Assembly (NCBI GenBank): GCA_035465395.1
Contig: DATHRK010000102.1
Coordinates: 11,185-75,184, forward strand
Reading direction: 5' to 3'
Length of the DNA: 64,000 nt
DNA from: DATHRK01 sp035465395
GTDB lineage: Bacteria > Gemmatimonadota > Gemmatimonadetes > Longimicrobiales > RSA9
Positions 25,440 through 33,020 of the stretch are shown here, in pieces. The translations under genes and the position numbers were made by a program. A model generated the notes under the pieces. That model made no database searches, was not told the origin of the DNA, and saw only the letters and a list, made by a program, of their open reading frames with translations. Each line of letters begins with the position of its first letter. Position 1 is the first letter of the stretch.

Positions 25440-25580
25440 ACGTGTGGTGTTTTGCAAGCGCCGTAACGCTTTGCGCGCGATCCGCGAGCGTTTCGTACCG
25501 CCAAAGATCATGTATTACTTTAGTCTTTGTGTCTTAATCATATGTGATATCACGATTTAACGACGCATTGCGATCTCTGG
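25440..25580 (+). promoter_or_regulatory. A/T-rich intergenic island with a perfect GTGATATCAC palindrome
   Basis: Between the LON-domain gene and the REC/HD-GYP gene lies a stretch far richer in A and T than its surroundings, especially 25500-25560. It contains the perfect 10-bp palindrome GTGATATCAC (25544-25553) and several TATTA/TTTAA patches. This is the natural place for the HD-GYP/kinase promoter and an operator. No -35/-10 pair is close enough to consensus to name. Confidence 0.45.
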
Positions 25581-25638
25581 CATGCGCGCTGCTCTTGAAA
25601 CGTCCGGCTCCCCGGCCCCACGACCCTGCAAGGGCACC

Positions 25639-26751
25639 ATGCAAGAGATCGAATCGGCCCGAATCCTGATCGTCGACGACGAGCCGGCCAACGTACGGCT
25701 CATCGAACGGATCCTCCGCGGGGATGGCTTCCACCATCTCGTCAGCACCACGGACCCGACGGAGGTCCTCACGCTCTTCGCACGAGAGAAGCCCGATCTC
25801 ATCCTGCTCGACCTGTGGATGCCGGAGAAGGACGGTTTCCAGGTGCTCGAGGACCTGGTGCCGTGGATCCCGCAGGACTCCTACCTGCCGATCCTGGTCC
25901 TGACGGGGGATACGAGCTCGGACGTCAAGGCGCGCGCGCTCCAGGGCGGCGCGAGGGACTTCCTGACCAAGCCCTTCAGCCCCGGCGAGGTGCTGCTGCG
26001 CATCCGCAACCTGCTCGAGACGCGCATGCTCCACCTGCGCCTGGAGGTGCACAACCATCTGCTGGAGGAGATGGTCCGGGAGAGGACCCGCGACCTCCAG
26101 CAGGCGCGCTTCGAGATCCTCGAGCGTCTCGCGCGGGCCGCCGAGTACAGGGACGACCAGACCGGTGAGCACACCCGGCGCGTCGGCGAGATGGCCGGCC
26201 ATCTGGCGGCGCGCATCGGCGCGCCGGCCGAGCACGTGGAGCTGATCCGCCGCGCGGCGCCGCTCCACGACGTCGGCAAGATCGGGATCCCCGACGGGGT
26301 CCTGCTCAAGCCCGGCCGCCTCTCTTCGAAGGAGTTGGACCTGATGCGCCAGCACTGCCTCATCGGGGCCAACCTGCTGTCGGGGAGCGGCGTGCCGCTG
26401 CTGGACGTCGCGGCGACGATCGCACTGACGCACCACGAGCGGTGGGACGGCACGGGGTACCCCGAGGGACTCGAGGGCGAATCGATCCCGCTCGCGGGAC
26501 GGGTGGTGGCCGTAGTCGATGTCTACGACGCGCTCGTCCACGAGAGGCCGTACAAGGCCGCGTTCACGCAGGAGGAGGCGATGGCGGAGCTCGAGCAGGG
26601 GCGAGGCACGCATTTCGATCCGCAGGTGGTGGAGGCCTTTCTCGCGATGCTCAGGGAGGGCGAGATCCCCGCGCCGGCCGCACGGCCGAGCCAGGACGTC
26701 GAGTTCGCCCCGATGGCGCAGCCGGAGTCCGACGGGGGCCGGGCGGCCTGA
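25639..26751 (+). CDS. Response regulator with HD-GYP domain (cyclic-di-GMP phosphodiesterase type)
   Basis: A 370-residue two-domain protein. An N-terminal receiver has DD at 13-14, phosphoacceptor D58 and K111. A coiled linker (about 125-160) leads to an HD-GYP domain with H210-D211 (PLHDVGKIGIPD) and HHERWDGTGYP (265-275), the full metal and GYP motif. The family hydrolyses cyclic-di-GMP. All key residues are present, so activity under phosphorylation control is likely. The ATG at 25639 follows AAGGG; an upstream ATG at 25582 would add 19 residues. It is followed after 25 bases by the hybrid kinase, its probable partner. Confidence 0.92.
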   Translation: MQEIESARILIVDDEPANVRLIERILRGDGFHHLVSTTDPTEVLTLFAREKPDLILLDLWMPEKDGFQVLEDLVPWIPQDSYLPILVLTGDTSSDVKARALQGGARDFLTKPFSPGEVLLRIRNLLETRMLHLRLEVHNHLLEEMVRERTRDLQQARFEILERLARAAEYRDDQTGEHTRRVGEMAGHLAARIGAPAEHVELIRRAAPLHDVGKIGIPDGVLLKPGRLSSKELDLMRQHCLIGANLLSGSGVPLLDVAATIALTHHERWDGTGYPEGLEGESIPLAGRVVAVVDVYDALVHERPYKAAFTQEEAMAELEQGRGTHFDPQVVEAFLAMLREGEIPAPAARPSQDVEFAPMAQPESDGGRAA

Positions 26752-26776
26752 CCCGAGTCCCCTACCCTAGCGCGTC

Positions 26777-29461
26777 ATGTCCGTGTCCTCGCCCGTCCCG
26801 CCGGGGGCGCCGCCGGACCAGCCGGCGGCCAGCCTGGACGAGGTGGAGGGGCCCGAGCCGGTCGCCTCCGCGCTGGACATCGGTTTCCTGCCATCGTGGG
26901 AGCAGGTCCGCGACCGACTCTTCGGGGCGTCGCCCTGGAAGGTGCTCAGCGGACCCATCGCCACCTGCGCCGCGCTCCTCGTGCTGGAGGTCCTCGCGGC
27001 GCTGGGCGTGGATCTCGTACCGATTCCCGTGGTCGCGCTGGTGCTCGTGCTGTACTCCGCGGTCGTCGGCGGACTCCTGCCCGGCGTCGCTGCCGCGGCT
27101 CTGGTGTCCGCGTACTACGCCTACTTCGTGGGGGTACCCGGCGACGGGTTCGGCTCGATCGACCTGCGACCCTTCTACATCCTGGCGACCGCGGCCCCGG
27201 CGGCGGCACTCGCCCCGCGCGTCGTGCGCGACTGGTTCGGCGAGCTGTTCCTCCAGAGCGACACCGAGAAGGGGCGCGCGCTGGAACGCGCGCGCTTCCT
27301 CGCGGAGGCGAACGCGCTGCTGGACACGTCCCTCGGCTTCCCCACCACGGTCGAGCGTCTCACCCGGCTGCCCGTGCCCCGGATGGCCACCTGGACCGCC
27401 ACCTACGTCTACGACCGGCAGGGCACCCTGCGCCGGGTCGCCGTGCAGGCGGATCGGGAAGAGCTGACGCACACGCTGGACAACGCGCTCCGTCGCGCCC
27501 CGCTCTCGCCGAACCACCCGCATCCGCTGGAGGGGGTCGAGGCCGCCGCGGAGAACGGCGAGCCGCTGCGGAAGACGCCGGACGCCCGCGCGCATCTGGC
27601 CCTCTACGCGCGCACCAACCAGGAGCGCCTCGCGCTGGAGTTCCTGCAGCCGCGCGCGCTGTTGATGGTGCCCATGTACGCGCGCGGCCGGACGGTGGGG
27701 ACCATGGTGTTCGCCCGCGCGGGGGAGAACGCAGGGTTCTCGAGGGCGGATGTGGAGCTGGCGAGCGAGTTCTGCATGCGGGCTTCGCTGGCCGCCGAGA
27801 GTGCGCGGCTCTACGACACGGCGGTGGCCGCCCAGGCCGAGGCGGAGGCCGCGTCCGTCCGCGTCAGCGGCATCCTCGAGAGCCTGACCGATGGTTTCCT
27901 CGCGTTCGACGACGGGTGGCGCTTCACCTATGTGAACGGTGCCGGCGAGCGGCTGTGCGGGCGGAGCCGTCAGGACCTTCTGGGCCGGGACTTCTGGGAG
28001 GCGTTCCCGGAGCTGCTGGGCACCCGTTTCCAGCGGGTCTGCACCGAGGCGGCCCAGCAGCGGCGCACGCGTCGCATCGAGCTGCAGATGCACAGCTTCG
28101 CGGCCGCACCCTGGCTCGAGGTCAACATCTTCCCGTCGGTGAACGGCGTGTCCATGTTCTGCCGAGACATCTCCTCGCGGCGGGAGGTCGAGCAGGCGCT
28201 CTCGCGGAGCGAGGCACAGCTGCGTCAATCGCAGAAGATGGAAGCGGTCGGACGGCTCGCGGGCGGCGTGGCTCACGATTTCAACAACATCCTGATGTCG
28301 ATCATGGGCTACGCCGAGCTCGTCGGCACCCGCCTGCCCGACGGCGACGAGGGCCTGCGCGCCGACATGACGGAGATCCGGCGTGCCGCCGAGCGCGCCC
28401 AGGCGCTCACGCGGCAGCTCCTGGCGTTCAGCCGCAAGCAGGTGCACGAGCCCCGCCCCCTCGACGTCAACGAAGTGATCGAGCAGGTCCAGCGGATGCT
28501 GCGCCGCCTGATCGGTGAGGATGTCGCGCTCGTCACGCACCTGAGCGCGGAACTCGGCACCGTGCGCGCAGACCCCACACAGATCGAGCAGATCCTCCTC
28601 AACCTCGCCGTCAACGCCCGCGACGCCATGCCGGCGGGCGGAATCCTCACGGTCGAGACGGCCAACGAGCAGGCCGATCCGGCGCGCGACTTCGGCTCGC
28701 ACGACCTGACCGGGCCCTGCATACGGATCTCGGTCATCGATACGGGCGAGGGCATAGACGAGGAGGCGCTGCCCAACATCTTCGAGCCGTTCTTCACGAC
28801 CAAGCCCAAGGGCAAGGGCACCGGGCTCGGACTCGCCACCGTCTACGGCGTGGTGACGCAGCTCGGCGGTGACATCGCGGTCGCCAGCTCGGTCGGTCGC
28901 GGCACCCGCTTCGACATCCTCCTGCCGCGAGAGGCCGCCGAGCCAGTCCCCCTCGACGCGGACGCCGCCGGATCGCCTCTGGAGCCGGCCGACGTGCCGG
29001 CGGACGCGAGCGCGATCGCGGTCGGTCGGAGGCGCGCTCGCCCCGCCGGACGCGGAATGGACATCCCCACAGAGGGCGGCGGCGGTGTGATCCTGGTGGT
29101 GGAGGACGAGGACGCCGTGCGCAGGTACGTCTGCGATGTGCTGCGGCTGCGCGGCTACGAGGTGCTCGAGGCCGACCACGGGCTGGTGGCGCTGGAGCTC
29201 CTCGCCGGCGGGGTACGTCCGGACCTGGTGCTGACGGACGTGGTGATGCCGGAGATGGGCGGGCGCGAGCTCGCCGAACGCCTGGTTGCGGACCACCCCG
29301 GACTGCGCGTGCTCTTCATGTCGGGGTACGCGGAGTCGGAGGTGGCACACGAAGGCGCGCTGGACCCCGGCACGGACCTTTTGGAGAAGCCCTTCGGATC
29401 GGAAGCGCTGCTGCAGGCGGTGCGCGCCGGGCTCGCCCGGCCCATCCAGGGTGCCGCCTAG
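26777..29461 (+). CDS. Hybrid sensor histidine kinase (membrane, GAF, PAS, HisKA, HATPase, receiver)
   Basis: An 894-residue signalling protein. Four hydrophobic helices (about 58-160, DUF4118-like, KdpD type) are followed by a GAF-like domain (about 175-355), a PAS domain (about 360-480), the HisKA dimerisation helix with the H-box GVAHDFNN (H500), an HATPase domain (NLAVNARDAM, DTGEGID, GTGLGLATV) and a C-terminal receiver with D821 in LTDVVMP. The PAS plus complete kinase plus attached receiver pattern is common in orphan soil-bacterial kinases. Its signal is unknown. Gene order suggests it feeds the preceding REC/HD-GYP protein. Confidence 0.93.
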   Translation: MSVSSPVPPGAPPDQPAASLDEVEGPEPVASALDIGFLPSWEQVRDRLFGASPWKVLSGPIATCAALLVLEVLAALGVDLVPIPVVALVLVLYSAVVGGLLPGVAAAALVSAYYAYFVGVPGDGFGSIDLRPFYILATAAPAAALAPRVVRDWFGELFLQSDTEKGRALERARFLAEANALLDTSLGFPTTVERLTRLPVPRMATWTATYVYDRQGTLRRVAVQADREELTHTLDNALRRAPLSPNHPHPLEGVEAAAENGEPLRKTPDARAHLALYARTNQERLALEFLQPRALLMVPMYARGRTVGTMVFARAGENAGFSRADVELASEFCMRASLAAESARLYDTAVAAQAEAEAASVRVSGILESLTDGFLAFDDGWRFTYVNGAGERLCGRSRQDLLGRDFWEAFPELLGTRFQRVCTEAAQQRRTRRIELQMHSFAAAPWLEVNIFPSVNGVSMFCRDISSRREVEQALSRSEAQLRQSQKMEAVGRLAGGVAHDFNNILMSIMGYAELVGTRLPDGDEGLRADMTEIRRAAERAQALTRQLLAFSRKQVHEPRPLDVNEVIEQVQRMLRRLIGEDVALVTHLSAELGTVRADPTQIEQILLNLAVNARDAMPAGGILTVETANEQADPARDFGSHDLTGPCIRISVIDTGEGIDEEALPNIFEPFFTTKPKGKGTGLGLATVYGVVTQLGGDIAVASSVGRGTRFDILLPREAAEPVPLDADAAGSPLEPADVPADASAIAVGRRRARPAGRGMDIPTEGGGGVILVVEDEDAVRRYVCDVLRLRGYEVLEADHGLVALELLAGGVRPDLVLTDVVMPEMGGRELAERLVADHPGLRVLFMSGYAESEVAHEGALDPGTDLLEKPFGSEALLQAVRAGLARPIQGAA

Positions 29462-29472
29462 AGGGGGCGCCC

Positions 29473-29658
29473 CTACTTGCCCCCGCCCTTCGGACGGAGC
29501 GCGTAGAGCGCCGCAAGGATGGCCAGCGCCGCCAGGATGAACAGCCAGGACGTCTCGTAGTTGTCGACGATGCCCGACACCACGCGCTTGATGAACGTCC
29601 AGATGGCGTCGAAGATGCGCAGCAGAAACTGCCCGAAGCGGATCAGGAACCCTTCCAT
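29473..29658 (-). CDS. Small membrane protein (61 residues) at the end of the exopolysaccharide operon
   Basis: An amphipathic, aromatic-rich N-terminal helix (FLIRFGQFLLRIFDAIW, 4-20) is followed by a second helix and one transmembrane segment (about 38-54), then a basic tail RPKGGGK. A good GGAGGG Shine-Dalgarno lies seven bases before the ATG, and the gene starts three bases after the stop of the deacetylase-like gene. I do not recognise the family. The size and position recall small helper peptides of cellulose and Pga systems. It is convergent with the hybrid kinase. Confidence 0.7.
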   Translation of the reverse strand: MEGFLIRFGQFLLRIFDAIWTFIKRVVSGIVDNYETSWLFILAALAILAALYALRPKGGGK

Positions 29659-29661
29659 TGT

Positions 29662-31431
29662 CTAGCCCTCCCGCGCCGCCGCCGTATCCGGCGCAGGCGC
29701 CTGTAGTCGCAGGTCGTACCGCTCCCCGGCGGCCAGGTCGGGCAGCATGACGCGCACCCGTTCGCGGCCGGCCCGATCGACGAGCAGGACGGCGCCGGTC
29801 AGGTCCCTCCGGCCACCGTTGACGACCGACAGCGTGGCGTCGGCCGGCCCGGCTTCCACACGTACCGCCGCGCGATCACGCCACCACGCGGCCGCGTGCG
29901 CCGCGGTGCCGGCCCAGAGCGTGGAATCGCCCGCGACCTCGTCCATGACGGCAACCAGGACGGGCAGCAACTCTCCCCTGCCCAGGCTGTGCGTGTGCGT
30001 GCCCATCACGAAGAGCCCGCGGAACTCGGCGACCCTGTCGACGTCCCCGAGGAAGCGGGACACGAGCTCGCCACGATCCCGCACGCCGTCCACGCTCAGG
30101 TAGTGGAAGTCGTCGGGCGTCGCGCGCACGATCAGCACCAACGAGTCGGACCCCAGCGGCACGATCTCGGGGCCGGCGCTGCGCAGGTCGCTCGTGCCGT
30201 AGACGTACTCCCCGCCCGCCGCTCGCCACGCGCCCAGCGTGCGCGCGTCGGGCAGGCCGCCGCCCGTATGGTAGCCGACCACCTCGGCGCCGGCAGCCCG
30301 CGTGAGCGCGTCGCGCGCGTCGCTCAGCCTGCGGGCGCGGCGCTCTTCGGGGCCCTCCTCGATGCGCTCGCCTTCCGCGGGGCGCAACCCCACCTCGCCG
30401 GCAAGGGCCGCCGCGCGCAACGCGTCGCCGTGGTCGCGCGCCGCCGTCGCGGACGCAAAGAAGGTGACGGGCGCGCGACCGGCGGCCGCGGACGCCACGT
30501 TGCGAACGTCCTCGGGCCGCGCCTGCACGTCCTGCGCGATCACGACTCCGGCGCGCGCGCCGCCGGGCCAGGCGGCGATCTGGGCCACCGGGCGGCCGGC
30601 GGCCCAGAGCACCGCGTTGGTGGCGATGCGCCGGGCGACGTCCCGACTCCAGCCGGGCTCCACGTGGTTCAGCGCGAAGCCGAAGATCACGGCGCGGCCC
30701 GGGCCCACGAGCGTGCGGGCGATGGCGCCGTCGAAGAACCGCTCCTCCGCGTGGGCGCGCGGCGATCGTTCGAAGTCGCCGTAGTACACGTCGCGTTCCT
30801 GGCTGCGGAACACGAACTGGTACGCCGCGGGCCGGACCTCGACGCGGGCGCCCGGCGGTACCCCGGCGGCGAGCACCGTCTCACCCAGCGCGATGGCGTA
30901 ACGGCTGCCCTCGGGATCACCCAGCTCCGCCACGGCGGCCGGCCCGCCCACCAGCCCGTAGAGCAGCGTGTCGGCCGTGGGCTCGCAGACGCGGTCGCCG
31001 AAGCCGACGGGCCCCACCGCCACGATCCCGCCGCCAGCCCCCAGGTGCCGCACGACCAGGTTGCGTTGCGCCGCGCCGAGGCAGGCGCCCCAGGGCAGCA
31101 CCAGCGCCGTGGCCTCGCCGGGGCCGACGATCCGCGCTCCGGCATCGCGCAGCAGATCCCGCCACGCGCTGACCTCGGCGTCGTAGAAGCCGGGCGGCGT
31201 CGCGCGCAGGTTCTCCGGCTCCTCCAGCAAGGCGACGGCCGTGCCCTCCAGCGAACCGGAGGGAATCGCCGACGGGAGCTCCCCCGGAGCGCTCACGGGA
31301 CCCGGCTGCGGCGTCCCGACGAGGCCCGTGGTCGGAGGTAGCGTGCGCCATAGCCAGAATCCCCCCCCGATCAGCGCGAGGAGCAGCGCGGCGCCGAGGA
31401 AGCCGGCGAGCAGGCGTGGACGGCGCGCCAT
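29662..31431 (-). CDS. Polysaccharide-deacetylase-like (NodB-fold) membrane-anchored protein, catalytic site degenerate
   Basis: A 589-residue product: an N-terminal transmembrane anchor (about 7-28), a region of about 200 residues resembling a class I amidotransferase-like or trehalose-utilisation-type fold (80-280), and a NodB-like part (about 290-480) with GVVIAQDVQARPEDV, VTFFASATAA and EVVGYHTGG. In active CE4 enzymes the first motif is a D-D pair; here it reads AQD (D301 only), so metal-dependent deacetylation is doubtful. It takes the PgaB-like slot in the operon, nine bases after the 81-residue protein gene. It may bind or guide glycan in the periplasm, which is inference. Confidence 0.7.
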   Translation of the reverse strand: MARRPRLLAGFLGAALLLALIGGGFWLWRTLPPTTGLVGTPQPGPVSAPGELPSAIPSGSLEGTAVALLEEPENLRATPPGFYDAEVSAWRDLLRDAGARIVGPGEATALVLPWGACLGAAQRNLVVRHLGAGGGIVAVGPVGFGDRVCEPTADTLLYGLVGGPAAVAELGDPEGSRYAIALGETVLAAGVPPGARVEVRPAAYQFVFRSQERDVYYGDFERSPRAHAEERFFDGAIARTLVGPGRAVIFGFALNHVEPGWSRDVARRIATNAVLWAAGRPVAQIAAWPGGARAGVVIAQDVQARPEDVRNVASAAAGRAPVTFFASATAARDHGDALRAAALAGEVGLRPAEGERIEEGPEERRARRLSDARDALTRAAGAEVVGYHTGGGLPDARTLGAWRAAGGEYVYGTSDLRSAGPEIVPLGSDSLVLIVRATPDDFHYLSVDGVRDRGELVSRFLGDVDRVAEFRGLFVMGTHTHSLGRGELLPVLVAVMDEVAGDSTLWAGTAAHAAAWWRDRAAVRVEAGPADATLSVVNGGRRDLTGAVLLVDRAGRERVRVMLPDLAAGERYDLRLQAPAPDTAAAREG

Positions 31432-31440
31432 CGTGGTCGG

Positions 31441-31686
31441 TCAGTCGGTCCGGGACGCGTCGCCCGCGGGCGGATCGCCGCCGTCTCCCTCGTCCACCCG
31501 CTCCACCAGGCCGGGCAGGCGGACCCGCTCGAAGAACATCGGTCCGTCCTGCTCGACCTCCGCGACCGCGGGGCGGCGGCGCTCCCGCACGCGGAAGGCG
31601 CCGTAGCTCATGGCCGCCAGCGTGATCGTCACGACGATGGTGACGACCATGACCAGCACGATGACCTCGAGAACGTTCACGTTCAT
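31441..31686 (-). CDS. 81-residue single-span membrane protein, possible synthase accessory (PgaD/BcsF slot)
   Basis: One N-terminal transmembrane helix (about 5-26) is followed by a basic stop-transfer segment (RVRERRRP) and an acidic cytosolic tail of about 45 residues. The ATG overlaps the stop of the GT2 synthase gene (ATGA), so the two products are made together. PgaD and BcsF are short membrane partners encoded in the same kind of place, but I see no sequence proof of homology. The gene lies in frame inside a longer open frame antisense to nothing real, and only this ATG fits the operon. Confidence 0.72.
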   Translation of the reverse strand: MNVNVLEVIVLVMVVTIVVTITLAAMSYGAFRVRERRRPAVAEVEQDGPMFFERVRLPGLVERVDEGDGGDPPAGDASRTD

Positions 31687-33020
31687 GCGGTCCTTCCCAC
31701 TCGCTCGAGCTTGCCCCACGACATTTCCAGCTTGAACGCCTCCTCCACGGAAGCGAGCAGCTTGGCGACGTCGATGAACAGGATGAAGAAGAAGCGGTAG
31801 ATCACCGCCAGCGGCACCAGCGACAGGTCCTCGCCCTCGATCGCCACCGTGTGCAACGCCGCGGCGACGTCCAGCAGGGTCAGGAGGAGCCACCAGCTGA
31901 CGACGTAGGCGCCGGCGTCGAAGGCGAGGAAGATGCCGACGAAGAACAGGTTTCCGACCACGTTCATGAACGGCCAGATGACCGCCTCGAAGAGCATCAT
32001 CGCGACCGACAGCCAGACCGCCGCATCGGTGCGGGTACTGATCAGCGCGCCGCGGCGCTTGCCGATGGCCTGGAGGATGCCGCGGGTCCAGCGGTAGCGC
32101 TGGCGCAGCAGCCCCATCAGCGTCTCGGGCGCCTCCGTCCATGCGATGGCGTCCGGGGCGTATTCGATGCGGTAGCCGTGGGTCAGGATCTTGAGGGTGA
32201 GGTCGGCGTCCTCTGCGAAGGTATCGCTGTCGTATCCGCCGATCTGGCGCAGGACGTCGCGCCGAAACACCCCGATCGGTCCCGGAATGATGTTGACCGC
32301 GCGCAGGAACCCCTGCGCCCGCCGCGGCATGTTCAGCCCCTCGATGTACTCCAGCGCCTGCAGCCGGCTCCAGATGTTGCGTCGGTTCTCGACCTTCACG
32401 TTGCCCGCGACGGCGGCCACGCGGCGGTCGCGGAAGTGGCGCATGGTGGCGCGCAGCGAGCCCTTGGCGAGCGTCGAATCCCCGTCGATGCAACACACGA
32501 AGGGGAAGCGCGCCAGCGCGATGCCGGTGTTCAGCGCCGCGGCCTTGCCGGCGTTGGCCTTGCTGATCACGCGCACCACGGCCCTGCCGTGGCGGCCCTC
32601 CAGCGCCGAGGCCCTGGCCGCGGTGTCATCGGTGCTGCCGTCGTCGATGACGAGGATCTCGAGCCGCGGATAGTCCAGCCTGAGCACCGACCGGATCGCG
32701 TCCTGGATCACCCGGCCCTCGTTGTAGGCGGGAATCAGCACCGACACCGGTGGCAGCATGGCGGGGGCCGCCTTGCGCTCCTCCTCCGGCCCGATGGCCT
32801 GCTCCACGTGCTGGAGGTAGCCCAGCCACAGGAGGCCCACGTATCGGATCACCAGGATCCCCAGGAAGAGGATCAGGATCACGACGGTGGCGCGCACCAG
32901 CACGTTCTGGATATCCGGCGGCGCGAAGAACGACCAGATCAGCACGGACAGGACGCCGGCGAGCGCCACCACCAGCAGCACGCCGGAGATGAACAGGAGC
33001 GTGTAGCGCGGCCGCCTCAT
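31683..33020 (-). CDS. Processive family-2 glycosyltransferase, exopolysaccharide synthase (PgaC/BcsA-like)
   Basis: An inner-membrane synthase that would polymerise a beta-linked glycan and push it through its own channel. The 445-residue product has two N-terminal spans (about 8-30 and 44-68), a GT-A catalytic domain with VSVLIPAYNE (92-101), DDG (126-128), DGDS (179-182, the D-x-D), ED (270-271) and QRYRW (307-311, the QxxRW of processive synthases), then about three C-terminal spans. No PilZ domain is attached, so any cyclic-di-GMP control must come from another protein. The ATG at 33018-33020 overlaps the upstream stop (ATGA). Confidence 0.9.
   Translation of the reverse strand: MRRPRYTLLFISGVLLVVALAGVLSVLIWSFFAPPDIQNVLVRATVVILILFLGILVIRYVGLLWLGYLQHVEQAIGPEEERKAAPAMLPPVSVLIPAYNEGRVIQDAIRSVLRLDYPRLEILVIDDGSTDDTAARASALEGRHGRAVVRVISKANAGKAAALNTGIALARFPFVCCIDGDSTLAKGSLRATMRHFRDRRVAAVAGNVKVENRRNIWSRLQALEYIEGLNMPRRAQGFLRAVNIIPGPIGVFRRDVLRQIGGYDSDTFAEDADLTLKILTHGYRIEYAPDAIAWTEAPETLMGLLRQRYRWTRGILQAIGKRRGALISTRTDAAVWLSVAMMLFEAVIWPFMNVVGNLFFVGIFLAFDAGAYVVSWWLLLTLLDVAAALHTVAIEGEDLSLVPLAVIYRFFFILFIDVAKLLASVEEAFKLEMSWGKLERVGRTA

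Noticed and set aside
26762..29350. Minus-strand open frame of 862 codons
   Set aside because: Antisense to the hybrid kinase, which has all catalytic motifs; the reverse frame has none.
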